From positions 72,522-136,521 of the forward strand of contig BCIM01000015.1 in assembly GCA_039545315.1 (NCBI GenBank): DNA of 64,000 bases, in the 5' to 3' direction. This stretch comes from Kondoa malvinella. Its lineage: Eukaryota; Basidiomycota; Agaricostilbomycetes; Agaricostilbales; Kondoaceae. The translations under genes and the position numbers were made by a program. Position 1 is the stretch's first letter, and each line of letters opens with the position of its first letter. Below the pieces are notes generated by a model. The model ran no database searches, was not told the DNA's origin, and saw only the letters and a list, made by a program, of their open reading frames with translations. Positions 1-13,610 of the stretch are shown piece by piece.

Positions 1-1426
1 AGCCGCCAGGGCTACACGGTATAGTTTGATCCGGTATTTGTGAGAATGTGTTGGTATTGTAGGCTGTTGAGAAGGATTGCATGGACATCGAAGGCTGCTG
101 AGATGAGACAGAAGTTGGGTTGCTGAAGGGGTCGCTTGATGCATCAAAAGCGAATTGAGATACAAAGCAAGATAAGTCATCTTGCTGCTGAGATCCAGTG
201 GTGGACGAAGGAGGTGTTGATTTGGCTAGGCTTCGCTTGGAAGCAGACTTGGCTGGACTTCTCGGTTTCTTAGGTGACGCAGCATTGCTACTGGCCCCTT
301 TGCGTTGCGGCGCGAATCTGTAGTCTGTAGAAACAATTGGAGATTGTTGTGTATGCGTGATAAGCGACTTACCAGGATGAAGTTGCGCATGTTCAGCCTT
401 TCTCGTTTCTGCCAAACCTTCATAATGCGCCTTCACTTCTGGCTTTTCATTCCTCCAAAGTGCACCGATCATTTTCGATATGTCTGCCTGCAACCTTCCA
501 GCCAATGCTGGATCATCCTTGAGCTCAGCAATCTTGTTTGAGCGATACAGGATCCATGCGTTAGGCGGTCGAGTAACGTGGATTGGCTTGTCGCCATTTC
601 CACTCATAGCCAGTTGCGGTGTGCCTTTAGCTGGCTGACGTTTCCGAATGCGCTTGGGACCTTTCGGCGTATATGGCTCGAGATCCGGGAAGAGCGTCGA
701 GATGTCTGTGGTGCTAGAAGGGAGCGGTGGAGCTGAGACTTCTTTGTGTACCGGTAGATCAGGAGTTGAGCCTAGTGCATTGATTAGCGGTAGCGAAGAA
801 GCTGGCGCTGACTGGCGAAGCATTGGTATCGGTCGAATTGGCCTTGGTGCATGCAGTACTTGTGGCGCGAAAGAGCGAGAGAAGTCCAAAGCAGGAGCTG
901 ATAGAGGTTGTTGCTGGAAAGCTGAAAAGTCAAAGTGACCTGCAGGGGTGTTGGGCATTGACATGGCCGAGTTCATAAAGCCGCCAGCCTGAAACTGTTG
1001 GCTAAGCGGAGAAGGGGAAGGCGGCCCTTCATAGCATCTGCCAAACAGTGATTCCGGTAGCGAGTTGAAGTTGTCTAGCTCTAGACCAAGTCCGATAGCT
1101 GAATCACTGGAGGCTGAAACAGACTCCATACGAGAAGCCTTAGTCGGACTGGCTTCTGGATGGATATCTTGAGAAGGCTTTCGCTTCGTCGACTGCTTCA
1201 ATTGACTTATGACCGGCTGACACGGAGCCTCATTGGATGGATGCTGCTTTTGTGATCGACTTGCTGGCCTGCCAGACTCGCTTTGCACGGTCTTGGCTCC
1301 CTTCGAGGCGGCCCTAGGGGAAGAGGCAGATACTGGTTGGTCTGGAGAAGGCTCGCGAGGAGGTGGTGGATAGCCAGACATGCCGACTCGTCTGCGAGTA
1401 CGTTGCATGCTGCTGTTGCAAGCCAT
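1..1426 (-). CDS. MATA-type HMG-box transcription factor (3' end outside window)
   Basis: Sequence-specific DNA-binding regulator of the fungal MATA_HMG group, which includes mating and pheromone-response factors; the target genes are not known here. The reading frame starts at the ATG at 1426 and stays open to the window edge, so the C-terminus is missing. A Pro/Ser-rich N-terminal region of about 270 residues precedes the HMG box, which shows RPPNAWILYRSNK, then ISKMIGALWRNEKPEVKAHY and ETRKAEHAQLHP. The box is completed by DYRFAPQRKG after a 48-nt intron at 325..372 (donor gtaagt, acceptor ctacag). Downstream lies a basic KKPRSPAK stretch and a Gln/Ser-rich region. The intron is a multiple of three and has no stop, so unspliced mRNA would also be translatable. 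Other in-frame ATGs follow closely, so the start is uncertain. HMG assignment is firm; the exact orthologue is not. Confidence 0.82.
   Translation of the reverse strand, partial: MACNSSMQRTRRRVGMSGYPPPPREPSPDQPVSASSPRAASKGAKTVQSESGRPASRSQKQHPSNEAPCQPVISQLKQSTKRKPSQDIHPEASPTKASRMESVSASSDSAIGLGLELDNFNSLPESLFGRCYEGPPSPSPLSQQFQAGGFMNSAMSMPNTPAGHFDFSAFQQQPLSAPALDFSRSFAPQVLHAPRPIRPIPMLRQSAPASSLPLINALGSTPDLPVHKEVSAPPLPSSTTDISTLFPDLEPYTPKGPKRIRKRQPAKGTPQLAMSGNGDKPIHVTRPPNAWILYRSNKIAELKDDPALAGRLQADISKMIGALWRNEKPEVKAHYEGLAETRKAEHAQLHPGKSLITHTQQSPIVSTDYRFAPQRKGASSNAASPKKPRSPAKSASKRSLAKSTPPSSTTGSQQQDDLSCFVSQFAFDASSDPFSNPTSVSSQQPSMSMQSFSTAYNTNTFSQIPDQTIPCSPGG
325..372 (-). other. 48-nt in-frame intron inside the HMG box
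   Basis: GT-AG intron with donor gtaagt and acceptor ctacag. Removing it joins AQLHP to DYRFAP, the expected end of the HMG domain. It contains no in-frame stop, so retention would insert 16 residues into the DNA-binding domain. Confidence 0.75.
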
Positions 1427-2112
1427 GAGCACTCACAACCATCAGTATAGTATAGAGAGCACGTACCCTTCGTCTGAAGCCCTTAAGTTCTATGCAAAAG
1501 TGCTGTAGAGCAGACAGAACAGAAGACTAGGTTCGAGCGAGAGCAAGTTGATGCGACTTTGACGCTCGGTGTCCTAGTGAATGCCTTGACTGATGTGCAA
1601 ACGAAGGCAGCTCTATGAGCATTTCTACCCAAATGTAAACAAGCTGACTGAGCTCACAAGACGACAAAGGATCTTCAATCTGTCGGAGAGCGGACGACTG
1701 ATATGTCAAAGGAAATAGCAGGAGCCACAAGACTCAGATGCGTCTCGCGGCCTGCATTGAAGAGGAAAGCCAGAACACAACAAAAGACCTAGATGTCCTT
1801 CCTCAACGCACGGATCATTCATGTTGCACAGACCTTCCTGAGCCGGCAACGATGGATCAAATCTGGCCTGAGAGCTTTGGGCAAGACCAAGCGTTGCTGT
1901 AGTGCAGCAAAATGGCATGCTGACGTATGTCATACATCCGGTCGTTCGTGATGAAAGGAACAAGAAGTGATTCCAGTGCATAGACTCGTTCATGCGCGTC
2001 AGATTCAGTCCAAACATTATACACCTTGCGAACGAGGATTACAAGTAAATCTACTGTACAATAAGCTCTTTCAAGGATTAGTTTTGCGCAAACGAATTGT
2101 TTCTAGCAATCT
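1427..2112. other. Intergenic, probable promoter of the HMG gene
   Basis: No convincing coding region on either strand. Short open frames here have no recognisable domain and no splice continuation. It should hold the promoter of the HMG gene and the 3' end of the CPL1-like gene. Confidence 0.5.
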
Positions 2113-3409
2113 TCACATGCAGCCTTCGCCAGCTGGATCGAGTGTTGTCCCTGCCGAGCAGGTTTCTACTGAAGCATCAGTCTGATACAACGACACTATA
2201 GAAGTGCTCACTGATGACACATCGACCAGCTTGGCATGAAACAGAGTCGACATTAGGAAGAGCGGTGCAGTCTTGACCAACGTCTTTAGTATCGGTCTCA
2301 TTCAGCGGCATACATCCACCACACGACTCCAAGGTAGATTGTGTGTCAATGCACTACATATAGATCAGCTAGGGGTATAATCTTGAGGCGAGAAGAATTA
2401 CCTCATAACCGAGACTTGACCCGCTTGAAGTACCGATGAGACAAGCAGTCAAGCCAGTCGGGCAGCCAAGAGTAGACGTTTTGCCCTTCTGGAAAGCATG
2501 CGCCATAGCTCTCGCAATTTTCTCGTGCGTATCAGCCAAAGCGCGCTTGAAGCGAAGACGAGCTCGCGACGAAGGTGTGGCAGGTGTATCTCTGCAGATG
2601 TTTCCGGTGCAGATTCCAGATGCGCAGTTATCGTTTGTTGAGCAGCCTGAACCGGTCCACATGCCTTGCGCTGGTGCAGCACGGCAGATATTGTTGGATT
2701 GAGGAGAACCGTCTGGACCAGTTGTGGTGACTGTCCGACAGGTATCTGAAGACTGATATCAGTAACGTGCATCGCGTCGTTGGCATAAGCGGACTTGAGA
2801 AGCAGTCTGGTGCGCCGTTCAGGCATGTCCTGCACCGAACAATAAGACTTTATCAAGCAAGGCAGAAGTACACACGTACGCTCCTACTCCTCCGCAGAGA
2901 CCATCTGTCCCACATGTAAGGAAGCCTGGAAATAACCTTCAGACACATGTCTGAACAAAAACCAACGAACGGACCTAAGCACGATAGCGTCTCGCTACAT
3001 CGAGCACCAAGATACCCAGCGCATTGACCGTTCTCACATCGTCCTACTACAGTTTTCAGCTTTGATATGCAGGCAGACAAAAGACCACTGACCAAAGTCA
3101 CAATCTGCTTCTGTCGAACACGTTGCTCCCACATATCCGCAATACCCGTACTCCGGTTCCAGGGGGTCTAAGGCAACGTCAGTCCCCAGTCTCAATACGT
3201 CTCAGAGCGGGCCTACCTGCTACACATTGCAAATTGGCTGAAACTTCCGTTGGTTCTTGAGGCGTTGCAGGATGTTCGTAGTCTGGGCAGGTCGCATCGG
3301 ACACGCAAGGATAGTCCGCAGACGCTCGGACAGCGCTGAAAGATATCTTGCTCAAGACGAGAAGGAGCGGGAGTAAGCTGGAAGTTCTGTTGATCATGTT
3401 GATGTGCAT
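2113..3409 (-). CDS. Secreted cysteine-rich protein with CPL1-like C-terminal domain
   Basis: Predicted secreted protein of about 323 residues. A hydrophobic signal peptide (LLPLLLVLSKISFSAVRA) is followed by cysteine-rich segments such as GRCENGQCAGYLGARC and CSTNDNCASGICTGNIC, then a basic linker and a C-terminal domain. That domain reads CPTGLTAC, YECIDTQSTLESCGGC, DCTALPNVDSVSC, GRCVI and ETCSAGTTLDPAGEGC, the pattern of the CPL1-like domain of basidiomycete PriA/CPL1 proteins. Seven introns were placed by eye: 3168..3216, 3047..3092, 2905..2944, 2830..2879, 2746..2794, 2354..2401 and 2169..2211; the exons sum to 972 nt, in frame. The 40-nt intron with donor gtctga is the weakest. Start is either ATG at 3409 or at 3397. 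In Cryptococcus the CPL1 family is linked to capsule and host interaction; the role here is unknown. Confidence 0.8.
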
Positions 3410-3685
3410 GAAATTGTGATCTGGCCTGGCTTTGATTATTTGCTTGTTTGCTTTTTCTTGACGATGAATGGCAGTTGCAGGACAGCGATTCAGGATGGCA
3501 GGACCTTGAAAAGCGCAAAGCCAAGCTTCCGTCACGGGTAGATCTGTCATTCAACTTGTTTATTTTCGACACGGACTCAGGCGTCACACAGGTAGCAGCC
3601 GTGTGCCTTGAATTGTTCTTTGGTACAGTCTATGCTCTATGCACATAATTACAGACCATGCAAATGCGATACAACGAGCTCCGGC

Positions 3686-5292
3686 TCATGCCCAATGACC
3701 TAAAACGCAAGGCCAAATCAGCCAGCGAATCCGGCTTGCAGAAAAGACTCACCTATCACTGTCATAGATAGCAGCCCGAGGAAAAGCGAAACGAATGCGG
3801 TGAGTGTCATTATTGGTGAAGCTGTCATCACTTCTCCATGCAGGAACTGAACAGAAAACAAGTCAGGAATTGCATTACCGGTATACGCGAGAAGACTCAC
3901 ATCATGCGAAAGCAGCTCTATCAGCCCGATGTAAAGTAAAATGCCAGACGAGAAGCCATCCAGAACGCCTTGACTCCAAAGACTGGCTTGACTATTTGCG
4001 CTATACAGGTTGCGAAGTCCTATACCTATCGAGATGCCGACAGGAGTGACGAGCTACCGGTCAAACCATATTAGACGACCTCGACGCAATAAGCAGAATC
4101 ACTTGCCGCAAACGGTACAGCCATCCAGAATTTGCGCAGATTCGGACGCCTAGCGAATTCGAGTAGCCCTATCCGTGCACCCAGCGCCATGCCCTCGAAT
4201 AGTTGATGGAATCTGTGAGAACTATAAGAATTGATATCAACGCCTTGCAACAAGACTCACACAATGGCAATGAGAAGAGTGACGAATGAGCTGCCTCCCG
4301 TAGCTCCCAGACTGACGCCAATCATGATCGAGCTGGATGAAATGTCAGCGGACATCACAGAACTAGAGCATGGCTCACTGAAAAACGATACCGGCATCCA
4401 GCAGGATCACATCAAAGTGCGCCTGCTTTGACGAATAATCCACCAAGCCCGGTATCCGATGCGCGTGTGGCTTCGCTCCAGCAGTTTCTTGCGGTGCTGG
4501 CGTGTCCTTGTCTTCTGTTGTAGTTGGAAGGTCGGTGGATTTTGTAGTGGCTTCTTTCGATTGCCTAGCGAGTATTCGACCGGAGAAGAAGTCGATGATG
4601 AAGGTGAACATTGTTCCTGCGAGAGCTAAAACTGCTCCAATCGGTTCAAAGACCAAGTTGCCGATACACGGGTTGAAGAACATTGACTGATATGCTAGTC
4701 AGCGTATGCGATCTTGCCAAGTGTAGGAACTTACGAAAGCTTCGTAGAGCAGATGCACAAAAGCCGTTGCCAAGATGACGCCTGTCGCAAAATGCCTCGA
4801 TACCAGAAACGCGAGCGATACGATTGGCCTGTTCTTGTATTTATGCAGCAGCAGAGGTAGAGCAACGCCGAGAGCAGAAGCGATCAGCACGATCTGAGTC
4901 AACATGCATTAGAGTTACACATCTATTGCAGCATTATGGACTCACAAAGACAGCCGCGATGTGCAGACCCATGTCATACTCGTCTGATGTCGGACTAGCA
5001 GCGCAGCCAGACTGAGTCGGCGTGATACGCGTCCCCTGAGAATCATAGCACGTCCAGCTCAAGCTCTCTTGCAAGCAGTACCCTCCATTGACCGTCGCGA
5101 GGCAATCCGATCGACCTGGCCGCGGCTATCAAATCAACGTTCACTAGCAAGCTGAAGAGGCATACCTTGACACACGTCTCCCTGCACAGGACTCTGCTGT
5201 CTTGCTAGCAGATGCGCGCTTGCATGTGTTGCTTGCACATTGCCGGAACAAGCAATTGCGCTGGAGAGCAGCAACAGAACGTAGCCCCTCAT
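3686..5292 (-). CDS. ZIP-family zinc/iron transporter
   Basis: Membrane transporter moving zinc or iron into the cytosol. The protein starts with a signal-like segment (MRGYVLLLLSSAIACSG), then a cysteine-containing lumenal stretch, then DMGLHIAAVF joined to IVLIASALGVALPLLL as the first membrane helix. A loop with PHAHRIPG precedes the ZIP signature VFHSIMIGVSLGA, the FHQLFEGMALGARIG metal-site helix, LVTPVGISIGIG and a final helix. Splicing the last short intron gives the C-terminus VIGHWA, typical of ZIP proteins; reading through would give a different short tail. The intron at 4054..4106 uses a GC donor (gcaagt). Length and motif order agree with plasma-membrane fungal ZIPs. Metal specificity cannot be told from sequence. 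Confidence 0.88.
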
Positions 5293-6600
5293 GTGTGCTA
5301 TCACACTCTAAAATGGCTAGGAGGAGACTGACAGACACAGACGTGTATGGTAGAGCGGAGCAGACCGGGGCAAGGCAGACATATAAAAAGTGGGTTGATC
5401 AAGTCTTGGCATCAAAGTTGGCATGATCAAGTCATTTCTTGCAACAGACTCCTTCCTGATCGGTCATGGAGAGTCACAGCAGCGCCGGCATGCTAGAAGC
5501 CTTGCAAAATGGTAGAGTCTCACGCACAGGAGCGCTGTGTCGACAACTGAACCGTTCAACGGTTGGCGAAAGTGAACAAGTATTCAGCATCATCGCTCGT
5601 CGTGCAGTCCCCAAAGCAAACAATTGGGGTCATCTCGCTGCTCCAAGAAACGATTTGCTCCTTTGCCTGTCAGCACAGGCTTGTAGCCGAATCGCTTTAT
5701 CCTCAGGCGCTTTGACTGCCTGTCAAGCTGTGCTGTGTTCTCCAATCTGCAATGATATAGCTTGTCCCATCAAGCTATCGTGTCCGTCTATCTTCTCAAG
5801 TGCTTCTTTCTCAGATGGCAATGCATGTGTCTTCTTGAAGCTGAATCAAATTATGATGCACTTCCTCCTTCGATACAATGGTCGTTCTTTTCGTTCTGTT
5901 ATTCTTCCTCTCCAAGTGGCCTTACAACAAGCTTTTTGAGCTTGACAAGTCAGCCGCGCATTCCTTTCGCACCAAATAGAAGGGACCTCTCGTTTGGCTT
6001 TGAACAGCCTAGAGAATCGTTGCTGTCGACACGCTCGCTCATCGTGGACGTCGCAAGAGACTTCGTCGGCTGCGCAGCTCTCATGCCTTGTTTCGGCCAA
6101 GTACAGCTCTCATTGAGCTCTCAATACGCCATCTTTCCTCTTCGCTTCATGCGCAACCAGCCAATGGACAGCGCTTGACTGTGGAAGATCTCCTCAAGTG
6201 AAAGACCGCATGAGCTTTGAGCTTTTGGGAAGGCGGAGGAAAGGCTTTGACTGTCAGACATCGGATGTCCGCTTCGCGAAGACTTCGGACGCAGGCATTG
6301 ACAAGATCATGGATGAAGCGCATTGCAATAACAGCGTGTATGACAAGTACATAGTCTCGGAGCAACACTTTGACTAGTCATGATAAGCCAAGTCAATGAC
6401 AAAGCGACAGGCGCGAGAGATGCAGCTGTGCGGGCTACACATGCTGTTTGTTAGCTCCTGCGACGCTCCCTTGCGAGACCGGCAAGCGGCGATGTCCTCG
6501 AGCACATCGCCTCGCTCAAACGCCTAAGTTGCTCCGTGACCTCGACTTCGAGACCTTTTTCATTGTACGACCTTTTTACACGAATACTTAATCAGCTATC
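5293..6600. other. Intergenic region upstream of actin
   Basis: About 1.3 kb between the divergent ZIP and actin genes. Several open frames exist but none shows a domain, composition or splice pattern supporting a gene. It likely holds both promoters. Confidence 0.45.
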
Positions 6601-8542
<1,942 letters not shown>

Positions 8543-8905
8543 ATGGCTCCGACTTCAGGTTCGATATCAGGTCATCAAGAGGCATCATCTGTACGGTAAC
8601 AAATGGACACGGGCTCGGTGTAGTTCGGAGTGCAATGCAAGGCTATCGTTTGATTGCTCACTTCTATGACTTCCACTTATGTCGTTTCCGTGTTTCTCTG
8701 TCTTCCTGACTTGCTTACATTCTCGCTCGCCTTGAATATTCCTCCCTCGCTGCCCTTTGTATGTGTCGCGTTAGCGGCTCGCGTAGGTAGGTTGGCATAA
8801 GAAGTCATGCTCGACAACTCTGAGAAAATCTATGTATTGTGTCACATCCACTATTTGCCCTCTCCCGATTCCCCTTACAACCCGATACACCGCGTGACCA
8901 GAACT
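8543..8905. other. Intergenic between actin and nitrate transporter 3' ends
   Basis: Convergent 3' regions. No gene seen; T-rich stretches probably hold both polyadenylation regions. Confidence 0.4.
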
Positions 8906-11237
8906 TCACGTCGCTGCAGAAGCACTTGAGCACTTGCTGGCAAAGTCAGTGCGAGCTAAGCACTCACACATATATCCACCAGCACCGCGCTGACTCTTTG
9001 GAATAGGATGCACGACAGTCATGCCTATGCCGATGACGAGAGAGAAGATGCCGATGACCATGATGCCCCGAGCTAAGAAGGAATGGTTGGCATGTGTTGT
9101 TGTAAGAATGTCCAAAAGACCCACGATAGCTCAGGTAACGGAAGAATACGCTGAAGATCAGTCCACCCCTGCTCGAGACATTAGCGCGGTGCTATGAGGT
9201 GGCAAAGAACTTGCAAATTGCCTGTTGCTCCTACTGCACCGCTCATCAAACCATTCCTTATACAACATCAACCTACAAGTCTTGACACGGAAGAATCTGA
9301 CTTACAATTGCGCTGTAGTTCAATCAGAATCAGCGGCAATATGAGCAAGGATTCGTTCGACATACGGTTCACGTGAGGTAGCAAACTGAAGGCCGCTCCA
9401 TTTGCCGCATCCATAAAGACGGCTATGAAAGCAACCAGTCCGACCATAGTAGCTAGTGGTCTAGGATCGACCAAGCCAAGAATTAGGCAACCAACGCCCT
9501 GCATCTGCTAGGCGAGTCAAATGATGAAAAAGAAGCACAGCAAGTTGCTGACCGCGACCAGACCTCCATCTACGAGAGTATCAGCCAAGGGTCAATGGTA
9601 TATGGCTGAAGGCAACGTACACCAGATTTGCTTCGTTTTTGTTCCTCGAGCTGGTCCAACTCGCTTGTACAAAAAGTCGGCGATAACTATTTGCCAGACT
9701 CAGAGATGAAGTACGACACGCGCATACAGCGTACAGCCTCCGCCAGGACGCGTTATGACATTGGCGAGGCCAAACATCGCCGCCCACGCTCCTGCTGTTG
9801 TTTGGCCTAGTTCAGGGTGGTGAGACAGATAATAGGACGAGAGGATAGAATTGATTGCTAGTTCACCGCCGAAGGAAGCGAAATACGGAACTGCAAGCAT
9901 GAGGGTCTGGGGCTGACAGAGGGCTTTGCGGACTAAGCTCCAGGATGGTTTGTCGACAATTTCCATGCGAGGTCGCTCCGGCATCAATGATCCGATTTCG
10001 ACAGAGTTGTCCTTGACCTCCGTAACGGAGCTCTGGGCCTGAGCCTTAGACTTGCGCTTGTCAATCTGATGAGCATCTTTCTCTTCGCTGCTCATGTACT
10101 CTTCATTCAATTTTGCAAGAGCTTCATGACGTTCGTGCCATTTGCCAGTTGGACAGTCATCCGTGGTGAGTAGAGCGCCGAGCCCGCAAGCGATGAGCAG
10201 GATTGTCGGAACGACGAAAGACACTCTCCAAGAAACGCTCGAGCTCAAGCCGCGATCACCCATCTGTATGTATGCCATCAGACATCCATCAGACTATGGT
10301 ATGAGCACGTACCAGACTGTCGTACACCGCAGGCATGACAAAGTACGTAATACCTGCACCGGCATTGCCCCATCCAGCGGCAAAAGCGTTTGCAGCTGCG
10401 GTATCTAGCCTTAGCGAGCACTCTACTTTATCAAAATGACTGACTGCCGACCACATTCTTGTCATAGAAGCCGGTGCACCACTACAGCTTGTCAGCAGTT
10501 TTCAGAACAATTTCGACAACACTCACAACTTGGCAAGGTACAAAGCTGAAAAAGCATAAATTTCTAGAGGCAGTACAGAGCTCATTCGACGCACGTAGCA
10601 CCAGCTATACCTAGGAAGAAGCCTGTGATGCCATTTCAGCGCCGGACGGGAGGTTTATTGAACACATACGAATGGCATACAATCCTCCAGCCGACGTGAT
10701 AGTGCCTGCAAGCCCACAAGGGATGGCAGAAGCGAACAATAGACCTGCCATTACGTAGCGAGGACCGAAGAAATCGCAAAGCTTTGGAACATCAGCGACG
10801 TCGAACTTCAGGCGGCTGAATGACTGACTGGTCCGACAGCGAATCGCATGGCGAAGCCTGCTGCGAGAGCAACAATGTTGCTATTGAGCACTTCATTGCG
10901 TGTGAGGCCAAGATCGGCACGGATCGATCTTCCCACTGAAACAGAGTGTAAGGGTATGAAGGAGGAAAAGTAGACTGGCTCACACAGAGGCGGAAAGGCA
11001 TACCTGAGACTGGGTCAGCTATTAGCATCTTGGACATTTGCAGACTCACCAAGCCATGAATGACAGCATGCTGTTCTTATTATGAGCACTAGTGTCAGAT
11101 TGGCAATCTGAAACTCACAAGGATAGCCAGGAGAAGAAGAAGACACGACCATGGCGATCGAATGGATTGATAACAGGTAATGCCTGCGCCTTTAAATTGC
11201 GAGGATTGAGAGGAGGCGAGCGAAGACAGAATTTCAT
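8906..11237 (-). CDS. NRT2/NNP-type nitrate transporter (MFS)
   Basis: High-affinity nitrate/nitrite:proton symporter of the plasma membrane, first step of nitrate use. Start is the ATG at 11237; the N-terminus reads [19 protein letters not shown], then MAWYAFPPL and the helix region [20 protein letters not shown]. Family motifs include [35 protein letters not shown] and the second NNP signature [15 protein letters not shown] long hydrophilic loop after DDCPTGKW (rich in Lys/Glu/Ser) separates the two halves, as in fungal CrnA/NrtA proteins. There are about a dozen short introns, so internal borders are approximate. The stop is set at 8906, but a further splice near 8935 could give a different last tail. 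Neighbours are nitrate and nitrite reductase, and the upstream region has several AGATAAG sites. Confidence 0.88.
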
Positions 11238-12241
11238 TGCGACAACAGCCTGAGTAGGTAGAGTAGAGCGTAGGAGAAGGATGCAAGATTGAGGGATGAA
11301 GCAGCCTGGGCAGGTAGGGTAGAAGGCAGGAGAAAGATGAGATTGTTGAAGAATTGAGAGAGATAAGGACTCGTCTCCAGAGCCCCTTTCGGAGAATTGC
11401 TTATCTACAGCGCCTAGTCGATCACTTAGCCTGGAGCGTACCACTCCAGGCGTGGCTCCTTGGCGAAAGAGTACTACAATAGATAAGGCAGAGACAAAAT
11501 GGACCGCCCTAAGATAAGGAAGCAAAGACAGCGAGTGCAACGGCAAACGACTATGCTAGCTTGGTTACCGTTATCATCACATGCGTGTGCTGCGAGACAA
11601 GAACAATGAGGGTCGTGAGGACGAAGACAGAGCAAGTCTGATGTTGAAAACACCCAGAACCAGACCGACACGCACGATAACCGCATAAACGGCTGCTGGT
11701 AGCAAGTCGTACGCATCTCTGGCTGCTCTTCTTGAAAAAGGAGCCAGCAAACTTCCAGGCGGAAACCATGGCCAATTGAAGTCTCCTCCGAACATATGCC
11801 CAAGCATCGACAGGCAAGTGATGATGGTCTTCTAAGCAGGCGTTCACAACTTCATACGCTGGCTAAGAGATCGCTTGAGAGGTATGCGCGCAATTCAGGC
11901 GGTCTTGAACACGAGTGAAATTTCCAATGCCGTCGCAGATCTCTCGCGCGATAACGAGTCTGGGCAGCGCGACGCAAGCAAAAGCAAGGCCGAGTTTGAC
12001 TTTATGTACATTATGTACAGAGCCACTCGCCGATCGTCTTCGAGCTGATTTGGCCTTGATGGAGAGAGCAAACTTTGAAGTGTCTTCGAAATGCTCACTT
12101 GCTCATACAAGCTTTGATTTGAACACGAGAAGAAAGCAGATTGCCAGTCAGCCTGCGCAATGAGGACAGTATCTGTGTGGTTGATTTGGGGAATGGTTTA
12201 TGGGCAACATATGTAGTGTTACATTGCACAGAGATGTCCAA
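11238..12241. promoter_or_regulatory. Upstream region of nitrate transporter with AGATAAG sites
   Basis: About 1 kb with no convincing gene; frames around 11470-11850 on the minus strand lack recognisable content. Within 290 bp of the transporter start there are GATA-type sites: AGATAAGG at 11361..11368, TTATCT at 11401..11406, AGATAAGG at 11481..11488 and AAGATAAGG from 11511. These fit HGATAR elements bound by AreA/NIT2-type nitrogen regulators. Function is inferred from the match and context. Confidence 0.55.
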
Positions 12242-13610
12242 TCAATCCCTTCTTCTATCATCGCGATCCCTCTTGCTACTGCTCCTGTACTCGTCTCGAT
12301 AGTTCCGTTTATCCCTAACCCTCTCTTCTGTTCCTCGCCGCCTATCTGGAGACCTGCTTCTTGACCGCCTTCGACTGCTTTTACTTTCATCTCTATCCCT
12401 ATCCCTTCGTCCATCTGATCGCTCCCGACGGTCATCCGAGTCGTACTTTTTGCTACTCCGAGATGGTGGTGAGTTAGATCGCTGTCTTGAGCTTGGCCGG
12501 GGCGGCGGTGGCATGAGAGCTCTATCTTCGTTCGGTGTTGACTTTTGACACAGCTCAGCATGGTCTAAATGTAGATAAGGAATGACTGACAGCACCAGAG
12601 TTTTCCCTCTTCATCAAAGGAACAAATTTCATTTCTTCCCTTCGACTCTTCTTGGGTCCAGATCGAGAGGAAGACTTGGAGCCAGGTTCTTCATTCGAAA
12701 CAAGCGGCTTAGCGCCAATACCTAGGAGTGCAGGTCGGGCTGTGGGTACAATGGCTTCTGTCGGTTTCCGAGCTGCGCGATCGGTCGCACTGCTTCCCCA
12801 GCCCATGCCTCGAAGCAGAGCTGCACCAAAGTGCTCAACTGGTACGCGAGCATAGTCGTCAAGTGTACTCTGTTTCAAGGTATAATGAGCATTCGAACAT
12901 GGAAAGATGGTGGATGACCGTACCGAATCAGGTCTCGAATCCAGATCTCTCCTAAAGTTAGCCGATTCATCGCCTTCCTCCTTTGAGCCCATCTTGAAAG
13001 TATTATCCGCATGCTGTTCTATTACATCCACCTCTGGCGCATCGCGAGCATCCGGTCCCCCGCCTTTCAGCAATTCCCTTAAAGCCCTCGCATCATCCGT
13101 TTCTGGATCTTCAGGTTGAGTAGCAGCAGGAGAAGCAGCGGCAGAATTGGAAGCAGAAGCTAGAGTCGCGTGGGCTAGAGCACCTCTTAATTCGGTGGTA
13201 GGTGTTGCAGTCCCGCTGCGACTCGCCTGGCTCAAGCCACCTGCCGCATCTGCTGTAATCTTGTCTGCAGCAGCCAACTCTGCTTCAGTCAATTGAGGTC
13301 CCTTTCGAGCTTGGCCGGCCAAAGCTTCGTCTGGCAAGTATGTTTTGACTTTGCGACGAGAACCAGCTCGAAGCAGTTGAGCTTCCTTCTTCCAGTCTTT
13401 ATTCGGCTGAGAAGGGATGACCAAGGCAGGTCCACCGTTGGTAGCCCCTGCTTCTGCTCTTCTTCGCTTGCTGGACGATGTTGCAGCGTCGAATTCACTC
13501 AAGGATTCGACTGCGTTGGCCTTCTTGCGCTGTTCAGCTTCTGAGTCTGAATCAGAGTCGTCAAAAGCACTAGGCCGCGGCTTTTGTATGGCAAACGAGA
13601 TGGGTGCCAT
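12242..13610 (-). CDS. SPP2: Spp2/GPKOW-type G-patch splicing factor
   Basis: Spliceosome factor that activates the DEAH helicase Prp2 through its G-patch. Start chosen at 13610, giving MAPISFAIQKPRPSAF, since ISF at the N-terminus is typical; an upstream in-frame ATG exists at 13667. A low-complexity acidic and Ala-rich middle leads to the G-patch VPVEHFGAALLRGMGWGSS, followed by RPALLGIGAKP and a basic tail KKSRREEMKFVPLMKRE. The last exon is strongly RS/RD-rich (SRSRSPDRRRG, KRDRDDRRRD). The intron joining the two exons must be very short, about 37 nt (gtcagt to gctgag), to keep the RS frame. It lies between the nitrate transporter and nitrate reductase although it has no nitrogen role. 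Confidence 0.85.

Noticed and set aside
5466..6178. Overlapping open frames of 138-157 codons upstream of actin
   Set aside because: No domain, odd composition and no splice continuation; best seen as chance frames in a long promoter.
11474..11847. Minus-strand frames of about 100 codons before the nitrate transporter
   Set aside because: They overlap in several frames without a recognisable motif and coincide with the region carrying GATA sites.
12900..12960. A TTCGAATCC-like stretch suggestive of a tRNA T-arm
   Set aside because: It lies in the SPP2 coding exon and no A-box, acceptor stem or anticodon arm could be drawn around it.
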